64,000 nt of DNA from positions 124,001 to 188,000 of the forward strand of contig JANQMX010000058.1 in NCBI GenBank assembly GCA_028279885.1. The letters are read 5' to 3'. The notes under the pieces were generated by a model. That model did no database searches, was not told the origin of the DNA, and saw only the letters and a list, made by a program, of their open reading frames with translations. This document shows positions 1-8,825 of this stretch, in pieces; within the stretch, counting starts at the first letter, position 1; every line of letters begins with the position of its first letter. This DNA is from Rhodovibrionaceae bacterium (GTDB lineage Bacteria > Pseudomonadota > Alphaproteobacteria > Kiloniellales > DSM-21159). The translations under genes were made by a program, and so were the position numbers.

Positions 1-1620
1 TGCGACATCGTCGGTCTGGTCCACGAAGGCCGCAGCGAGCAGATGGACGAGTGGAAGGCGGCCTACGCCCAGCCCAGCGACAAGCGCAACCTGGATGAGG
101 TGATCGATGATGCCGATGTTTTTCTCGGTGTCTCGGCCCCAGGCGTGCTCAAGCCGGAGATGGTCAAGCGGATGGCCGAGAAGCCGCTGATCCTCGCCCT
201 GGCCAACCCGGTGCCGGAGATCATGCCGGAGCTCGCCAAGGAGGCGCGTCCCGATGCCATCGTCTGCAGCGGGCGCAGCGATTACCCCAATCAGGTCAAC
301 AACGTCCTCTGCTTTCCCTTCATCTTCCGCGGCGCGCTGGACGTTGGGGCGACGACGATCAACGAGGAGATGAAGCTGGCTTGCGTGCGGGCCATCGCCG
401 ACTTGGCGATGAAGGAGTCGTCCGAGATCGTCACCAAGGCCTATGGCGGCGAGCAGTCCTCCTTCGGCCCCGAGTACCTCATCCCGCGCCCCTTCGACCC
501 GCGCTTGATCGTCGAGATCGCCCCCGCCGTAGCCAAGGCGGCGATGGAGACCGGCGTTGCCACCCGGCCGATCGAGGACTTCCAGGCCTACCGCCAGCAG
601 CTCTATCAATTCGTCTTCCGCTCGGGCCAGGTGATGAGCCCGGTGTTCGAGCAGGCGCAGAGCGATCCCAAGCGGGTGTTCTTCGCTGAAGGCGAGGCCG
701 AACGGGTGCTGCGGGCAGCGCAGGTGCTGGTCGACGACGGCATCGCCCGGCCGGTCATCTGCGGCCGGCCGAAGATTGTCGAACGGCAGATCGCCGAGCT
801 TGGCCTGCGCATCCGTCCGGGCGAGTCCTTCGATCTCGTCAATCCGATCCGCGACGAGCGCTACGAAGACTACTGGCACCTCTATCATGAGCTGACGCAG
901 CGCCGCGGCGTCTCGCCCGATCTCGCGCAGACGGTGGTGCGCACCAATGCCACGGTGATCGGCGCCCTGGCCGTCAAGCGCGGTGACGCCGATGCGCTGA
1001 TCTGTGGCTCGGAAGGGCAGTACGTGCAGCACCTGCAGCACATCGATGCGATCATCGGCAAGGGACCGAACGTGCACGACTATTCGGCGCTCTCGCTGAT
1101 GATCACGCCGAAGGGCAGCTTCTTTATCGCCGATACCTATGTCTCGCCCGATCCGGGCGTGGAAGAGATCGTCGAAATGGTGCTGCTGTCCGCCGAAGCC
1201 GTGCGGCGCTTCGGCATGACACCGCGCATCGCCCTACTGTCCCATTCCAGCTTCGGCATGAGGGACAGCGCAAGCGCCATCAAGATGCGGGAGGCGACAC
1301 GGCTGCTGCACGAGGAGCATCCCAATCTCCAGGTCGAGGGCGAGATGCAGGCCGACGCCGCGCTTTCACCCGAGTATCGCGAAATCATCTTTCCCAACTC
1401 TGTGCTGGAAGGCTCGGCGAACCTGCTGATCATGCCGAATCTCGATGCCGCCAACATCGCCTTCAATCTGCTCAAGGTGCTGGGTGAGGGGCAGCCGGTC
1501 GGTCCCATGCTGCTGGGGGCCGCAGCCCCGGTGCACATCGTGACGCCCTCCATCACCTCCCGCGGCCTGGTCAACATCAGCGCGCTGGCCGTCGTTCACG
1601 CCCAGGCGGCACAGGTTTAG
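1..1620 (+). CDS. maeB: NADP-dependent malic enzyme with phosphotransacetylase-like domain (5' truncated)
   Basis: The reading frame is open from the first base, so the N-terminus lies outside the window; about 539 residues remain, where the family is usually about 760. Visible residues 1 to about 205 are the NAD(P)-binding half of malic enzyme (VFLGVSAPGVL, LANPVPEI, GRSDYPNQVNNVLCFPF). Residues from about 225 to the end form a phosphate acetyl/butyryltransferase-like domain (VFFAEGEAERVLRAA, then LLIMPNLDAANIAFNLL). The family decarboxylates malate to pyruvate with NADP; the C-terminal domain is generally thought to be regulatory (acetyl-CoA sensing) rather than catalytic. The gene mgtE starts 21 bases downstream on the same strand. 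Confidence 0.95.
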   Translation, partial: CDIVGLVHEGRSEQMDEWKAAYAQPSDKRNLDEVIDDADVFLGVSAPGVLKPEMVKRMAEKPLILALANPVPEIMPELAKEARPDAIVCSGRSDYPNQVNNVLCFPFIFRGALDVGATTINEEMKLACVRAIADLAMKESSEIVTKAYGGEQSSFGPEYLIPRPFDPRLIVEIAPAVAKAAMETGVATRPIEDFQAYRQQLYQFVFRSGQVMSPVFEQAQSDPKRVFFAEGEAERVLRAAQVLVDDGIARPVICGRPKIVERQIAELGLRIRPGESFDLVNPIRDERYEDYWHLYHELTQRRGVSPDLAQTVVRTNATVIGALAVKRGDADALICGSEGQYVQHLQHIDAIIGKGPNVHDYSALSLMITPKGSFFIADTYVSPDPGVEEIVEMVLLSAEAVRRFGMTPRIALLSHSSFGMRDSASAIKMREATRLLHEEHPNLQVEGEMQADAALSPEYREIIFPNSVLEGSANLLIMPNLDAANIAFNLLKVLGEGQPVGPMLLGAAAPVHIVTPSITSRGLVNISALAVVHAQAAQV

Positions 1621-1641
1621 TCGGTTGAGCGCCACTGCGAC

Positions 1642-3036
1642 ATGAACGACAACCGGCCGCTTCCGGAAGATCAACCAGCCTTCAGCGAGGAGACGACTGG
1701 TCCGGGCCCGGACCTCGTCGATGCGGTTGGCGAGGCGATGGATAAGGGGGATGCGGGCCGGGTCGAGGAGCTGGTGGCGCCGCTACATGCCGCCGATACG
1801 GCCGACCTGATCGAGGACCTGACCGCGGAGGAGAGAAAGCAACTCCTCGCCATGATCGGTCCCAAGCTGGACCCCGAGACCCTGACCCACATCGACAGCC
1901 CCCTGCGCCCGGAGATCACCCAGCTGCTCGGCATCAAGACCGTGGCGCATCTCTTGGGAGGGCTGGACAGCGACGATGCTTTCGAGTTTTTCGAGGACCT
2001 GAGCGACAAGCAACAGGCCAAAATCTTCGCCCGGGTGCCGAAGACGATCCAGCGCTTCTGGCAGGAAGGCTTGCAGTTTCCGGAGGACTCCGCCGGCCGC
2101 ATGATGCAGCGCGAGGTCGTGGTCGTGCCGAACATCTGGACGGTCGGCGAAACCATCGACTTCATGCGGACGCACAGACGGGAGATCGTCAGCGACTTCT
2201 ACGATCTCTATGTCGTCGATCCGCGCTACCGCCCGATCGGCAAGGTTCCGCTGTCGCGGGTGCTGCGCAACAAGCGGCCGGTGCGGGTGCAGAAGCTGCT
2301 CGACGACGACATTCATCCGATCTCCGCTAGTTTGGATCAGGAGGAGGTCGCGCACGTCTTTCGCCAGTACTCGCTGGTCTCTGCCCCAGTGGTCAACGAA
2401 GTGGGGCGTCTGGTCGGCGTCATCACCGTGGACGACGTGGTCCACGTCATCGACGAAGAGGCTGAGGAGGACCTGCTCAAGCTTGGCGGCGTGAAGGAGA
2501 TCGACCTCTACAGCGACGTGCTCCAGACGACGCGCTCGCGCTTTTCCTGGCTGGTTCTGAACCTTCTGACCGCCATTGCGGCTTCCCTCGTCATCGGCCT
2601 TTTCGAAGGCACCATCGAGCAGATCGTAGCCCTCGCCGTCCTCATGCCCATTGTCGCCTCCATGGGCGGCAACGCCGGCACGCAGGCCTTGACCATCGCT
2701 GTGCGGGCCATCGCCATGAAGGATTTGTCCGCCGGCACCGCTCGGCGCTTCATCACCAAGGAAGCCGCCGTCGGCCTGCTCAATGGCGTGCTGTTCGCCG
2801 TGCTGAGCGGATGCGTCGCCATTATCTGGTTCGGTGACCTGGCACTTGGGGCCGTGATCGGTGCGGCCATGATCGTCAATATGTTCGTTGCCGGTGTCTT
2901 CGGCACGCTGATTCCGATCACCCTAGATCGTCTGAAGGTCGACCCGGCCGTCGCCTCCAGCATCTTTCTCACCACCGTGACCGACGTTGTCGGCTTCTTT
3001 GCCTTCCTCGGTCTGGCAGCGGTTTTCCTGCTTTAG
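1642..3036 (+). CDS. mgtE: Magnesium transporter/channel MgtE
   Basis: 464 residues, the normal length for MgtE. An N-terminal superhelical MgtE domain (about residues 35-135, typified by HAADTADLIEDL and the SDDAFEFFEDL helix) is followed by a CBS pair (about 140-265, VDDVVHVIDEEAEEDLLKLGG) and a C-terminal membrane domain of about five helices (about 295-464) with the conserved MPIVASMGGNAGTQ pore segment. The family passes Mg2+ inward across the inner membrane, gated by Mg2+ bound at the cytoplasmic domains. ATG start 21 bases after the malic enzyme stop, so co-transcription is likely. Confidence 0.95.
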   Translation: MNDNRPLPEDQPAFSEETTGPGPDLVDAVGEAMDKGDAGRVEELVAPLHAADTADLIEDLTAEERKQLLAMIGPKLDPETLTHIDSPLRPEITQLLGIKTVAHLLGGLDSDDAFEFFEDLSDKQQAKIFARVPKTIQRFWQEGLQFPEDSAGRMMQREVVVVPNIWTVGETIDFMRTHRREIVSDFYDLYVVDPRYRPIGKVPLSRVLRNKRPVRVQKLLDDDIHPISASLDQEEVAHVFRQYSLVSAPVVNEVGRLVGVITVDDVVHVIDEEAEEDLLKLGGVKEIDLYSDVLQTTRSRFSWLVLNLLTAIAASLVIGLFEGTIEQIVALAVLMPIVASMGGNAGTQALTIAVRAIAMKDLSAGTARRFITKEAAVGLLNGVLFAVLSGCVAIIWFGDLALGAVIGAAMIVNMFVAGVFGTLIPITLDRLKVDPAVASSIFLTTVTDVVGFFAFLGLAAVFLL

Positions 3037-3151
3037 GGGCTGTTGCCATTGATCGCATCGCTCCCTCGTTCAAGCTTCGTTAACCAGGGAGCGGTCATAG
3101 CCTTTGTCCTGGTGAGGTTTAGTCCGTGCTTCAGACAGGACACGTGCGCCC

Positions 3152-3805
3152 ATGCTTTTTGCTTCCCATGGAACAGGCCGCCGCTGGGCTGTGGTCCAGC
3201 GTTTGATGGCTGTTGCCTTCGCCGGCCTCCTGGTCGCCGGCTGCAACAGCACGGGCGGGTTTCTCGAGAACGTGCGGTCGATCTCGCTTCTAGAACGCGA
3301 GGAGGCTCCGGAGGCCGTCATCGTCATGGGCTATGGCGTGATCGGTCCTTCCGACCCGGAGGCCGCCTTGGCCGATGTCGAGATTACCTGGGCGCAATAC
3401 AATCCCGAGCGGGACCGCCTGATCGCCAGCCGAGCCCAGCGGCAGAAGACTCTCCTCACCGTCTCAGTCCAGCCGAGCGAGCAGGCGGAGGCCGGTGACG
3501 AAGAGAACGAACGCTACAGCGCGCACACCGTCACCGCGGGCTGCTATGTCCTTCATACCGCGCGCGCCCGCACCATGAGCCCGCTGACCGAGTATCTCGG
3601 GCCGACTTACGTCAGCCAGGTGACTCTCTTTGCCGGCAGCGCTGAGACAGTGGGCCGCCGCGACCACAAGCCCGTGGCCGGGTCCGGCGCGCCGGCTTTC
3701 TGCGTCAAAGGCGGGGAGGTGGCCTATATCGGCGACTATCTCTTCGACGCCTCGCGCCGCCCGGCGCGCCTCGTCGAGCATGGCAACTCTTTCGTCGAGG
3801 CCTGA
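3152..3805 (+). CDS. Lipoprotein of unknown function
   Basis: 217 residues. The N-terminus is a lipoprotein signal: basic residues (GRRWAVVQR), a hydrophobic core and the lipobox LVAGC with Cys31, so the mature protein should be a lipid-anchored envelope protein. An alternative start at Met19 would still keep the lipobox but would leave almost no positive n-region. The mature part has no motif I recognise; it looks like a compact beta-rich domain (VIVMGYGVIGP, VEITWAQYNPE, CYVLHTARARTM, AYIGDYLFDA). It faces a run of four lipoprotein genes on the opposite strand. Function unknown. Confidence 0.7.
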   Translation: MLFASHGTGRRWAVVQRLMAVAFAGLLVAGCNSTGGFLENVRSISLLEREEAPEAVIVMGYGVIGPSDPEAALADVEITWAQYNPERDRLIASRAQRQKTLLTVSVQPSEQAEAGDEENERYSAHTVTAGCYVLHTARARTMSPLTEYLGPTYVSQVTLFAGSAETVGRRDHKPVAGSGAPAFCVKGGEVAYIGDYLFDASRRPARLVEHGNSFVEA

Positions 3806-3882
3806 CGCTTTATGGACGAGCGCCACCCCGAAGACGCCGGGGCGCTGGTCACCCGGCACATCACCTACGAGTAGAGGGCGGC

Positions 3883-5133
3883 CTAGCCCGTATAGCGCGA
3901 GTACCGGTCGGCCAACTGCCGTCCGTGGCCGAGAATGCGCAGGCCCCCGCGGCGGTCGTCGATCAGAAAGAGCTCGTCGTAAACGTCGTTGTGCCAGGAG
4001 GCGGTGAGACCGCTGTTGCCAACGATGCGTACCACGTAACCGCCGTCGCGGGCCTCCAGGACGTTGACACGTGAGACGTCTTTGATGTTCAGCCTGACAG
4101 CTGTATGGGAGCTTCTGGAGAACTCGGTCTCTCGGTTGTAGTTGTTCAACATCGCCGTGAGCTGCGGCTTGACGCTTCTCAGCCTGGCCTCGAATCGCTC
4201 CAGGTCCACCACATCCTCTGAACCGGCTGACACCACTGTTTCGCGCCGTTGCCGTCCATCCATCAGCCGTCGGCCGTGGGCCAGAATGCGCAGTCCGCCG
4301 TGGCGGTCGTCAATCAGGAACAGCTCGTCGTAGACATCCTCGCTCCAGGTTGCACCCAAGCCGCTGTTGCCGACGATCCGCACGACGTAGCCCTCGGGCT
4401 TGGCGGTGATCGCCTGGATGCGCGCCGCATCTTTGATTTTCAACGGGCGCGCGCCGGCCATGGAGAACTCGGCTTCTCGATTGTAGTCGTTCATCACCCG
4501 GAGGAGCCGAGTCTTGTTCCCACGTAGCCTGCTTTCGAACTGCCGCAGCTCCGTGTCCCGAGCTGTCGCCACCGCAACTTGGTCGCCGCTGGCCAGCGCC
4601 TTGGCCCGGGCCTGGGCGGCGGTGCTGTCTTCAGGCGGCTCGGCCGCCGTGTAGGCCGGTGCGAGGGAGGCCGTCGCGATGACGGTTTCAGAGGCCTTCT
4701 CATACTCGGCGCTTGCCAGGTTGCCGCTGTGGACCTCGCCGTCCGGGACCATGGTGATGGTCACGCGTTCGGGCAGGCTGTCGAGGCCGTCGCTGCCGGC
4801 TGTCATCGCAGCGCCCATGACGCCGAAAACCAGGGCCCCGAGGACAATCATGCCGGCGGAGCCGTCGATGTAGACCTCCTCGAAGCTGGCATAGGTCTCT
4901 TGGTAGCCTTCGGCGTTGCAGATCACCTCCACGTTCGGCGCTTCCGGTTCGACCAGGAAGTCACCGGGTGCAGTGATCGCATAGTCGCCGACGGCTTGGG
5001 GGCTGACGCAGTCGGCGCTCTCGGCACCAACGATCTCCACGCTCATGCGGTGCGTCGGTATCCCTTGATTGGTCGCGCAGCCTGCCAGCACCAACAGCGC
5101 GCAAGCGGCGACACCAATACCTTTGGCCTTCAT
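3883..5133 (-). CDS. Lipoprotein with a tandemly duplicated C-terminal domain
   Basis: 416 residues. It begins with a lipoprotein signal (ALLVLAGC, Cys19). Residues about 85-115 hold a glycine/alanine hydrophobic stretch (AGMIVLGALVFGVMGAAM), possibly a membrane hairpin. The C-terminal half contains two copies of a domain of about 100 residues. Copy 1 runs from about residue 198 (LRQFESRLR) to about 292 (LRILAHGRRL), copy 2 from about 310 (LERFEARLR) to about 408 (LRILGHGRQL). Shared blocks include YVVRIVGNSGL, DVYDELFLIDDR and GGLRIL, nearly identical between copies. I do not recognise the domain. It is the last gene of a minus-strand lipoprotein series, 25 bases after the upstream gene. Confidence 0.75.
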   Translation of the reverse strand: MKAKGIGVAACALLVLAGCATNQGIPTHRMSVEIVGAESADCVSPQAVGDYAITAPGDFLVEPEAPNVEVICNAEGYQETYASFEEVYIDGSAGMIVLGALVFGVMGAAMTAGSDGLDSLPERVTITMVPDGEVHSGNLASAEYEKASETVIATASLAPAYTAAEPPEDSTAAQARAKALASGDQVAVATARDTELRQFESRLRGNKTRLLRVMNDYNREAEFSMAGARPLKIKDAARIQAITAKPEGYVVRIVGNSGLGATWSEDVYDELFLIDDRHGGLRILAHGRRLMDGRQRRETVVSAGSEDVVDLERFEARLRSVKPQLTAMLNNYNRETEFSRSSHTAVRLNIKDVSRVNVLEARDGGYVVRIVGNSGLTASWHNDVYDELFLIDDRRGGLRILGHGRQLADRYSRYTG

Positions 5134-5158
5134 ATCTTCTGTCCTCTTCTCAAGAGTT

Positions 5159-5767
5159 CTAAACGCCCGGAGCGGCCGGCTGGCCGCGTGCCGAAATCAG
5201 CTTGATGCTGTCAGCCATGCTCTCGGCGTCCTCGCGCACCACGTCGTGATAGTGCAAAGCAGGGGCCAGGAAGGTCATGAGATACAAGGTGCCGTCCTTG
5301 ATCATGCCGCGGGCAAAGCCCTTGGTTTCCAAGCCGTCCTCGGTGTAGGCGGCGATCTCCAGACGAAAGCCGGTCTCACCGCCGAAGTCGGCGGCCGCCA
5401 GCTGGCTCGTGCGTACGTCCTGCAGGCCGCTGAAGGTGAGGCTCGACTCGACGAATTCACCCACCTCGAGCAGCGACATGTCGGCATAGAACTCGGGGCC
5501 GTCCTCGTCCGAGCCGCTCTTGGCCTCGAAGAGCGACTCGCCGTCTTCGACCGGATCGTAGAACACGACGCGGTCGAGCCGGGGCCCGTTCTGGGTCCAG
5601 AACTCTTCCTGCGCGAAATCGGTACGGGCCCAGCTCGCCGTGGGCAGCACACTATAGGCGCCGTCGGCGACCGTCACCGGCTCGCCGCCCTTGACCAGGG
5701 TGGTCTGCTGGCAGCCCGTCGCCAGCACGGCGGTGAGCAGGGCAGCAAAAACGATCCTCTTGCGCAT
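5159..5767 (-). CDS. Lipoprotein of unknown function
   Basis: 202 residues from the ATG at 5767; an upstream in-frame ATG at 5791 would overlap the preceding gene and put eight residues before the basic MRKR n-region, so 5767 is preferred. The signal peptide ends in the lipobox LATGC. The mature part contains no motif I can assign. It reads like a soluble alpha/beta domain with features such as VVFYDPVEDGESLFEAKSG, GETGFRLEIAAYTEDGL and a charged C-terminus with YHDVVREDAESMADSI. It starts 10 bases after the M48 protease stop, so the two are probably cotranscribed. Function unknown. Confidence 0.7.
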   Translation of the reverse strand: MRKRIVFAALLTAVLATGCQQTTLVKGGEPVTVADGAYSVLPTASWARTDFAQEEFWTQNGPRLDRVVFYDPVEDGESLFEAKSGSDEDGPEFYADMSLLEVGEFVESSLTFSGLQDVRTSQLAAADFGGETGFRLEIAAYTEDGLETKGFARGMIKDGTLYLMTFLAPALHYHDVVREDAESMADSIKLISARGQPAAPGV

Positions 5768-5777
5768 GCTTGGTTCC

Positions 5778-7085
5778 TCAGGAGGTGACATCTGGCCTGC
5801 TGGGCAGGCCCTTCATCATTTCGCGGATCAGCCCGGCATCGCTTGCGTCGGGGCGGGCTTCCAGATAGCGCCGGAAGGCATGGGTTGCTCGGGCGTCCTC
5901 GCCGAGCGCGCCGTAGACCAGCCCGAGCGAACGGTAGGTTTCCGTCGGCGCCGTTCCGGCTGCGGACAGGGCCGTCTCGTAGGCTTCGGCCGCCTTCTCG
6001 CGGTCGCCGTCTTCCCGCCTCAGGCGATAGGCCTCGCCACGGAAGAAGTGCAGCTCGGCTGGATTGGGCTCGCCGGCTTGCGCCAGCATCATGTCGAGGC
6101 GGGCAAGAATGGCATCGTAGTGCTGGACCTTTAACTCGTCTTCCAGGAAGCCGGTCCGGTGCGGCAGGATCTGCTCCAAATAGCTGGCTCGACCGACGAC
6201 CCAGTCGTCGCGCGTGGCGGCCAGCTTGGCGCCGAGATCTCTCAGAACCGCCTGGCGCTCTTCCGGCTGAGGGTGGGTGGCGAAGAAGCCGCCGTGCCGC
6301 GAGGAGCCCTTTTCGTCCTCGTCCAAGGTGGCGTCGAACTCGCGGATGAGCTTGTCCCAGATCACCGCGTACTCACGCGGGTCGTAGCCGGCCTCGCTCA
6401 TCAGCAACAAGCCGTAGCCGTCGGCCTCGCGCTCCTGATCGCGGCTGAAGGCGAAGGCTTCGCCGTAGATGGCGATCTGTGCCAGAGAACCGACGAAGCC
6501 GAACCCGATTCCGGCCGTGAGGATACCGAACACGGCGGCGGCGTTGCTCTTGGCACGGATATCCTCGAAACGTTCGAGGGAATGGCGGCGCAGGTAGTGG
6601 CCGATCTCGTGGCTGACCACGGCGGCGAGCTGCGCCTCGTTCTCGGCCCGCAGCAGGAAGCCGCTCCAGATCTGCATCATGCCATTGGGCGCCATGCTGG
6701 CATTGAAAGCCGGCACCCGCACGATATAGACGCGGATGTCGCCACAGAACTCGCGGGCGAGATCGCAAGCGACCCGTTCGACATAGGCGTTGAGCGCCGG
6801 GTCGGTGATGCGGTTGCCGGCCGTGCGGACGCGGCGTTCGGCCTTGTCGGTGACGTACCAGAGACCCCCTTCGGTGGTGTTGTCCGCTGGCCGATGGCCC
6901 GGTTGCAGGTCGCTCAGTCGGTAGGTGGCGATGCCGTCGCTCAGGCTGCCCTCGCCGACGCTGACTGTGCCTTGCTGCTGCAGGGGCCCTTCGTAAAGGG
7001 CCTGCTTGTTCGCGCTGCTGGTCTGGCAGGCCGAGAGCGCGAGCATAAGCCCGCAAAGTGCTGTCGTCGTACGGCAGAGCCTCAC
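5778..7085 (-). CDS. M48 family metalloprotease lipoprotein with TPR tail
   Basis: 435 residues, starting with a GTG whose bases overlap the stop of the upstream gene (GTGA), which implies translational coupling. The signal peptide ends with LSAC (Cys20), predicting a lipid-anchored periplasmic protein. The zinc site is HEIGH at residues 159-163, with the third ligand Glu in QEREADGYG (about 220); a glycine-rich hydrophobic segment lies between them. The C-terminal third (from about 325) carries TPR-like helices (AELHFFRGEAYRLRREDGD, YRSLGLVYGALGE). The architecture is that of BepA/YfgC- and LoiP-type periplasmic proteases involved in outer-membrane protein quality control. The specific substrate is not deducible. 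Confidence 0.9.
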   Translation of the reverse strand: MRLCRTTTALCGLMLALSACQTSSANKQALYEGPLQQQGTVSVGEGSLSDGIATYRLSDLQPGHRPADNTTEGGLWYVTDKAERRVRTAGNRITDPALNAYVERVACDLAREFCGDIRVYIVRVPAFNASMAPNGMMQIWSGFLLRAENEAQLAAVVSHEIGHYLRRHSLERFEDIRAKSNAAAVFGILTAGIGFGFVGSLAQIAIYGEAFAFSRDQEREADGYGLLLMSEAGYDPREYAVIWDKLIREFDATLDEDEKGSSRHGGFFATHPQPEERQAVLRDLGAKLAATRDDWVVGRASYLEQILPHRTGFLEDELKVQHYDAILARLDMMLAQAGEPNPAELHFFRGEAYRLRREDGDREKAAEAYETALSAAGTAPTETYRSLGLVYGALGEDARATHAFRRYLEARPDASDAGLIREMMKGLPSRPDVTS

Positions 7086-7807
7086 GAGGGAAAGTCCGTT
7101 AGCAGGAGCTGCACGGCTTCGTTCGCTGGTTGGGCCTCTCTCAAGTCACCGGTGCCGCGCACAAGGCTGTTGAACCAGACGATCTGCCCGCTCTCCAGAT
7201 CGACCAGCGATGCGTAGCCGATCTGCTGGCCGCCCTGCGGCGTCACGCCGAACAGCAGACCCGTCACTATACCGGCCACGACCCGCTCGGCGCTGCTGTG
7301 CGCGTCGCGCACGAAGGTGAACAGCGCGTACTGGGCGTCGTAGTCCTCCCGTAGAGCGGTGGCCGACTGACCCAGGGTCCAGTCGAAACTATTCCGCTTG
7401 TTCGGCAGCAGGTCCGGCAGCCGTGTGCTGACCACGATCGAGCTGGCCACGGCCTCATGGAGCTTGATCAGTTGGACGACCTGATTGTCACGGTCCTCCA
7501 GCGAGATGGACTCGTCGGTTTCGATCAGCTCGATGTTCCGGTTGATGAGCTGGTCCTGCAGTGCGCTTGAGATGTGGACTTCCGCCGAACGGGTCCAATC
7601 GGCCCGCGGCTCTTTCACGCCGAGGCCCAGCTCGCTGATCTCGATGTCGATCGGCATCACCAACACGCGGTGCACGTCATCGCCGCGCACCAAGGTTGGA
7701 TTCATGCTGCGTGCTGCGGTCTGGCACGCACTGAGAATACAAGCCAAAGCAATGAATAAGCACGCAGTTTTGATAGATCGCACGAAGCAACCGTAGCGCG
7801 GCACCAT
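7082..7807 (-). CDS. Lipoprotein of unknown function, upstream of the M48 protease
   Basis: 241 residues from the ATG at 7807. The frame is open further upstream, but the added residues have no signal-peptide character and would run into the divergent dioxygenase gene. From 7807 the N-terminus is a good lipoprotein signal (KTACLFIALACILSACQ, lipobox LSAC). The mature part has a nucleotide-binding-like beta/alpha flow (VLVMPIDIEISELGLG, LINRNIELIETD, IVVSTRLPDLLPN) and a glycine-rich hydrophobic stretch (VVAGIVTGLLFGVTPQGG), resembling CsgG/TolB-N-like lipoproteins of the envelope, but I cannot assign a family. It overlaps the protease start by four bases. Confidence 0.7.
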   Translation of the reverse strand: MVPRYGCFVRSIKTACLFIALACILSACQTAARSMNPTLVRGDDVHRVLVMPIDIEISELGLGVKEPRADWTRSAEVHISSALQDQLINRNIELIETDESISLEDRDNQVVQLIKLHEAVASSIVVSTRLPDLLPNKRNSFDWTLGQSATALREDYDAQYALFTFVRDAHSSAERVVAGIVTGLLFGVTPQGGQQIGYASLVDLESGQIVWFNSLVRGTGDLREAQPANEAVQLLLTDFPS

Positions 7808-7991
7808 GTCATCACCCGTTTCAGCCCTGGGTCGTGGGCAGGCTATCGAGGGTCTCGTTACTGTCAAGTTTCCGGCCACAGCTTTTTTGCGGCCATAGGA
7901 TGGCTTTTGACTCCTTTCCGGTTCCGGTCCGGATTGCCGACATAGCGGTGGTCTGTTCTCCGGGCTTCTCCCGTGGCGGCGCTTCTGTAAG

Positions 7992-8819
7992 ATGGCGTCC
8001 ATGACCGAGATGAAGCAGCTGGCCGAGGCCTTTCGGCGCGACGGCGTGGTGCCCCTCAAACAGGCGCTTTCCTCCCATTGGATTGCCGTGCTGCAGGCGG
8101 GTATGGAGCGCAACAGGCGCGAGCCGGGACCCTACACCCGCGGCTACACGCCGGAAGGCGAGCCGGGCGGCTTTTGGGGCGACTACTGCAATTGGCAGCG
8201 CATTCCGGAGTATCGGGACTTCGTCGAGAACGGGCCGACCGCGGAGATTGCCGCCCAGCTCATGGGCTCGAAGACAGCCCGCTTCTTCCACGACCATGTG
8301 TTGGTTAAGGAGCCGGGAACGCGCGAGAAGACGCCCTGGCACCACGACCAGCCCTACTACTGCGTCGACGGCAAGCAGTCGGTGAGCTTCTGGATCCCGC
8401 TCGACCCGGTGGCGCGTGAGACCTGCCCCGAGTTTGTCGCCGGCAGCCACGCCTGGGGGCGCTGGTTCGTCCCGACCAAATTCTCCGGCGTGAAGTACGC
8501 GCGGGACGAAGCCTGGATGGAGGAAACCCCCGACATCGAGGCGGAGCGGGAGCAATACGACATCCGCGGCTGGGACCTGGAGCCGGGCGACATGATCGCT
8601 TTCCACTTCCTGACCCTGCATGCGGCCCCGGCCAATGCCTCGCTGAACCGGCGGCGGCGCGCCTTCGCCGCCCGCTGGATGGGCGACGACGCCGTCTTCG
8701 GCGCACGCAGCGGTGAAGTCTCGCCGCCTTTTCCCGAGATCGTGGACACGCTGAAGAGCGGCGATCCGCTGCCGGAGACGCTGTTTCCGACCGTTTGGAC
8801 GACAGCAGGCAAGGCCTGA
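7992..8819 (+). CDS. Phytanoyl-CoA dioxygenase family protein
   Basis: 275 residues; a second ATG at 8001 is an equally possible start. The fold is that of PhyH Fe(II)/2-oxoglutarate dioxygenases. The metal-binding pair is in TPWHHDQPYYCVDG (H-x-D type), the distal histidine in FLTLHAAPANAS, with the double-stranded beta-helix segments SVSFWIPLDPV and RRRAFAARWMGDD around them. Such enzymes hydroxylate small or CoA-linked substrates; the substrate here is unknown. It opens a plus-strand run (dioxygenase, membrane protein, two GSTs, dehydrogenase) with gaps of 5-20 bases, which suggests one catabolic or detoxification operon. Confidence 0.85.
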   Translation: MASMTEMKQLAEAFRRDGVVPLKQALSSHWIAVLQAGMERNRREPGPYTRGYTPEGEPGGFWGDYCNWQRIPEYRDFVENGPTAEIAAQLMGSKTARFFHDHVLVKEPGTREKTPWHHDQPYYCVDGKQSVSFWIPLDPVARETCPEFVAGSHAWGRWFVPTKFSGVKYARDEAWMEETPDIEAEREQYDIRGWDLEPGDMIAFHFLTLHAAPANASLNRRRRAFAARWMGDDAVFGARSGEVSPPFPEIVDTLKSGDPLPETLFPTVWTTAGKA

Positions 8820-8825
8820 TCCCAG

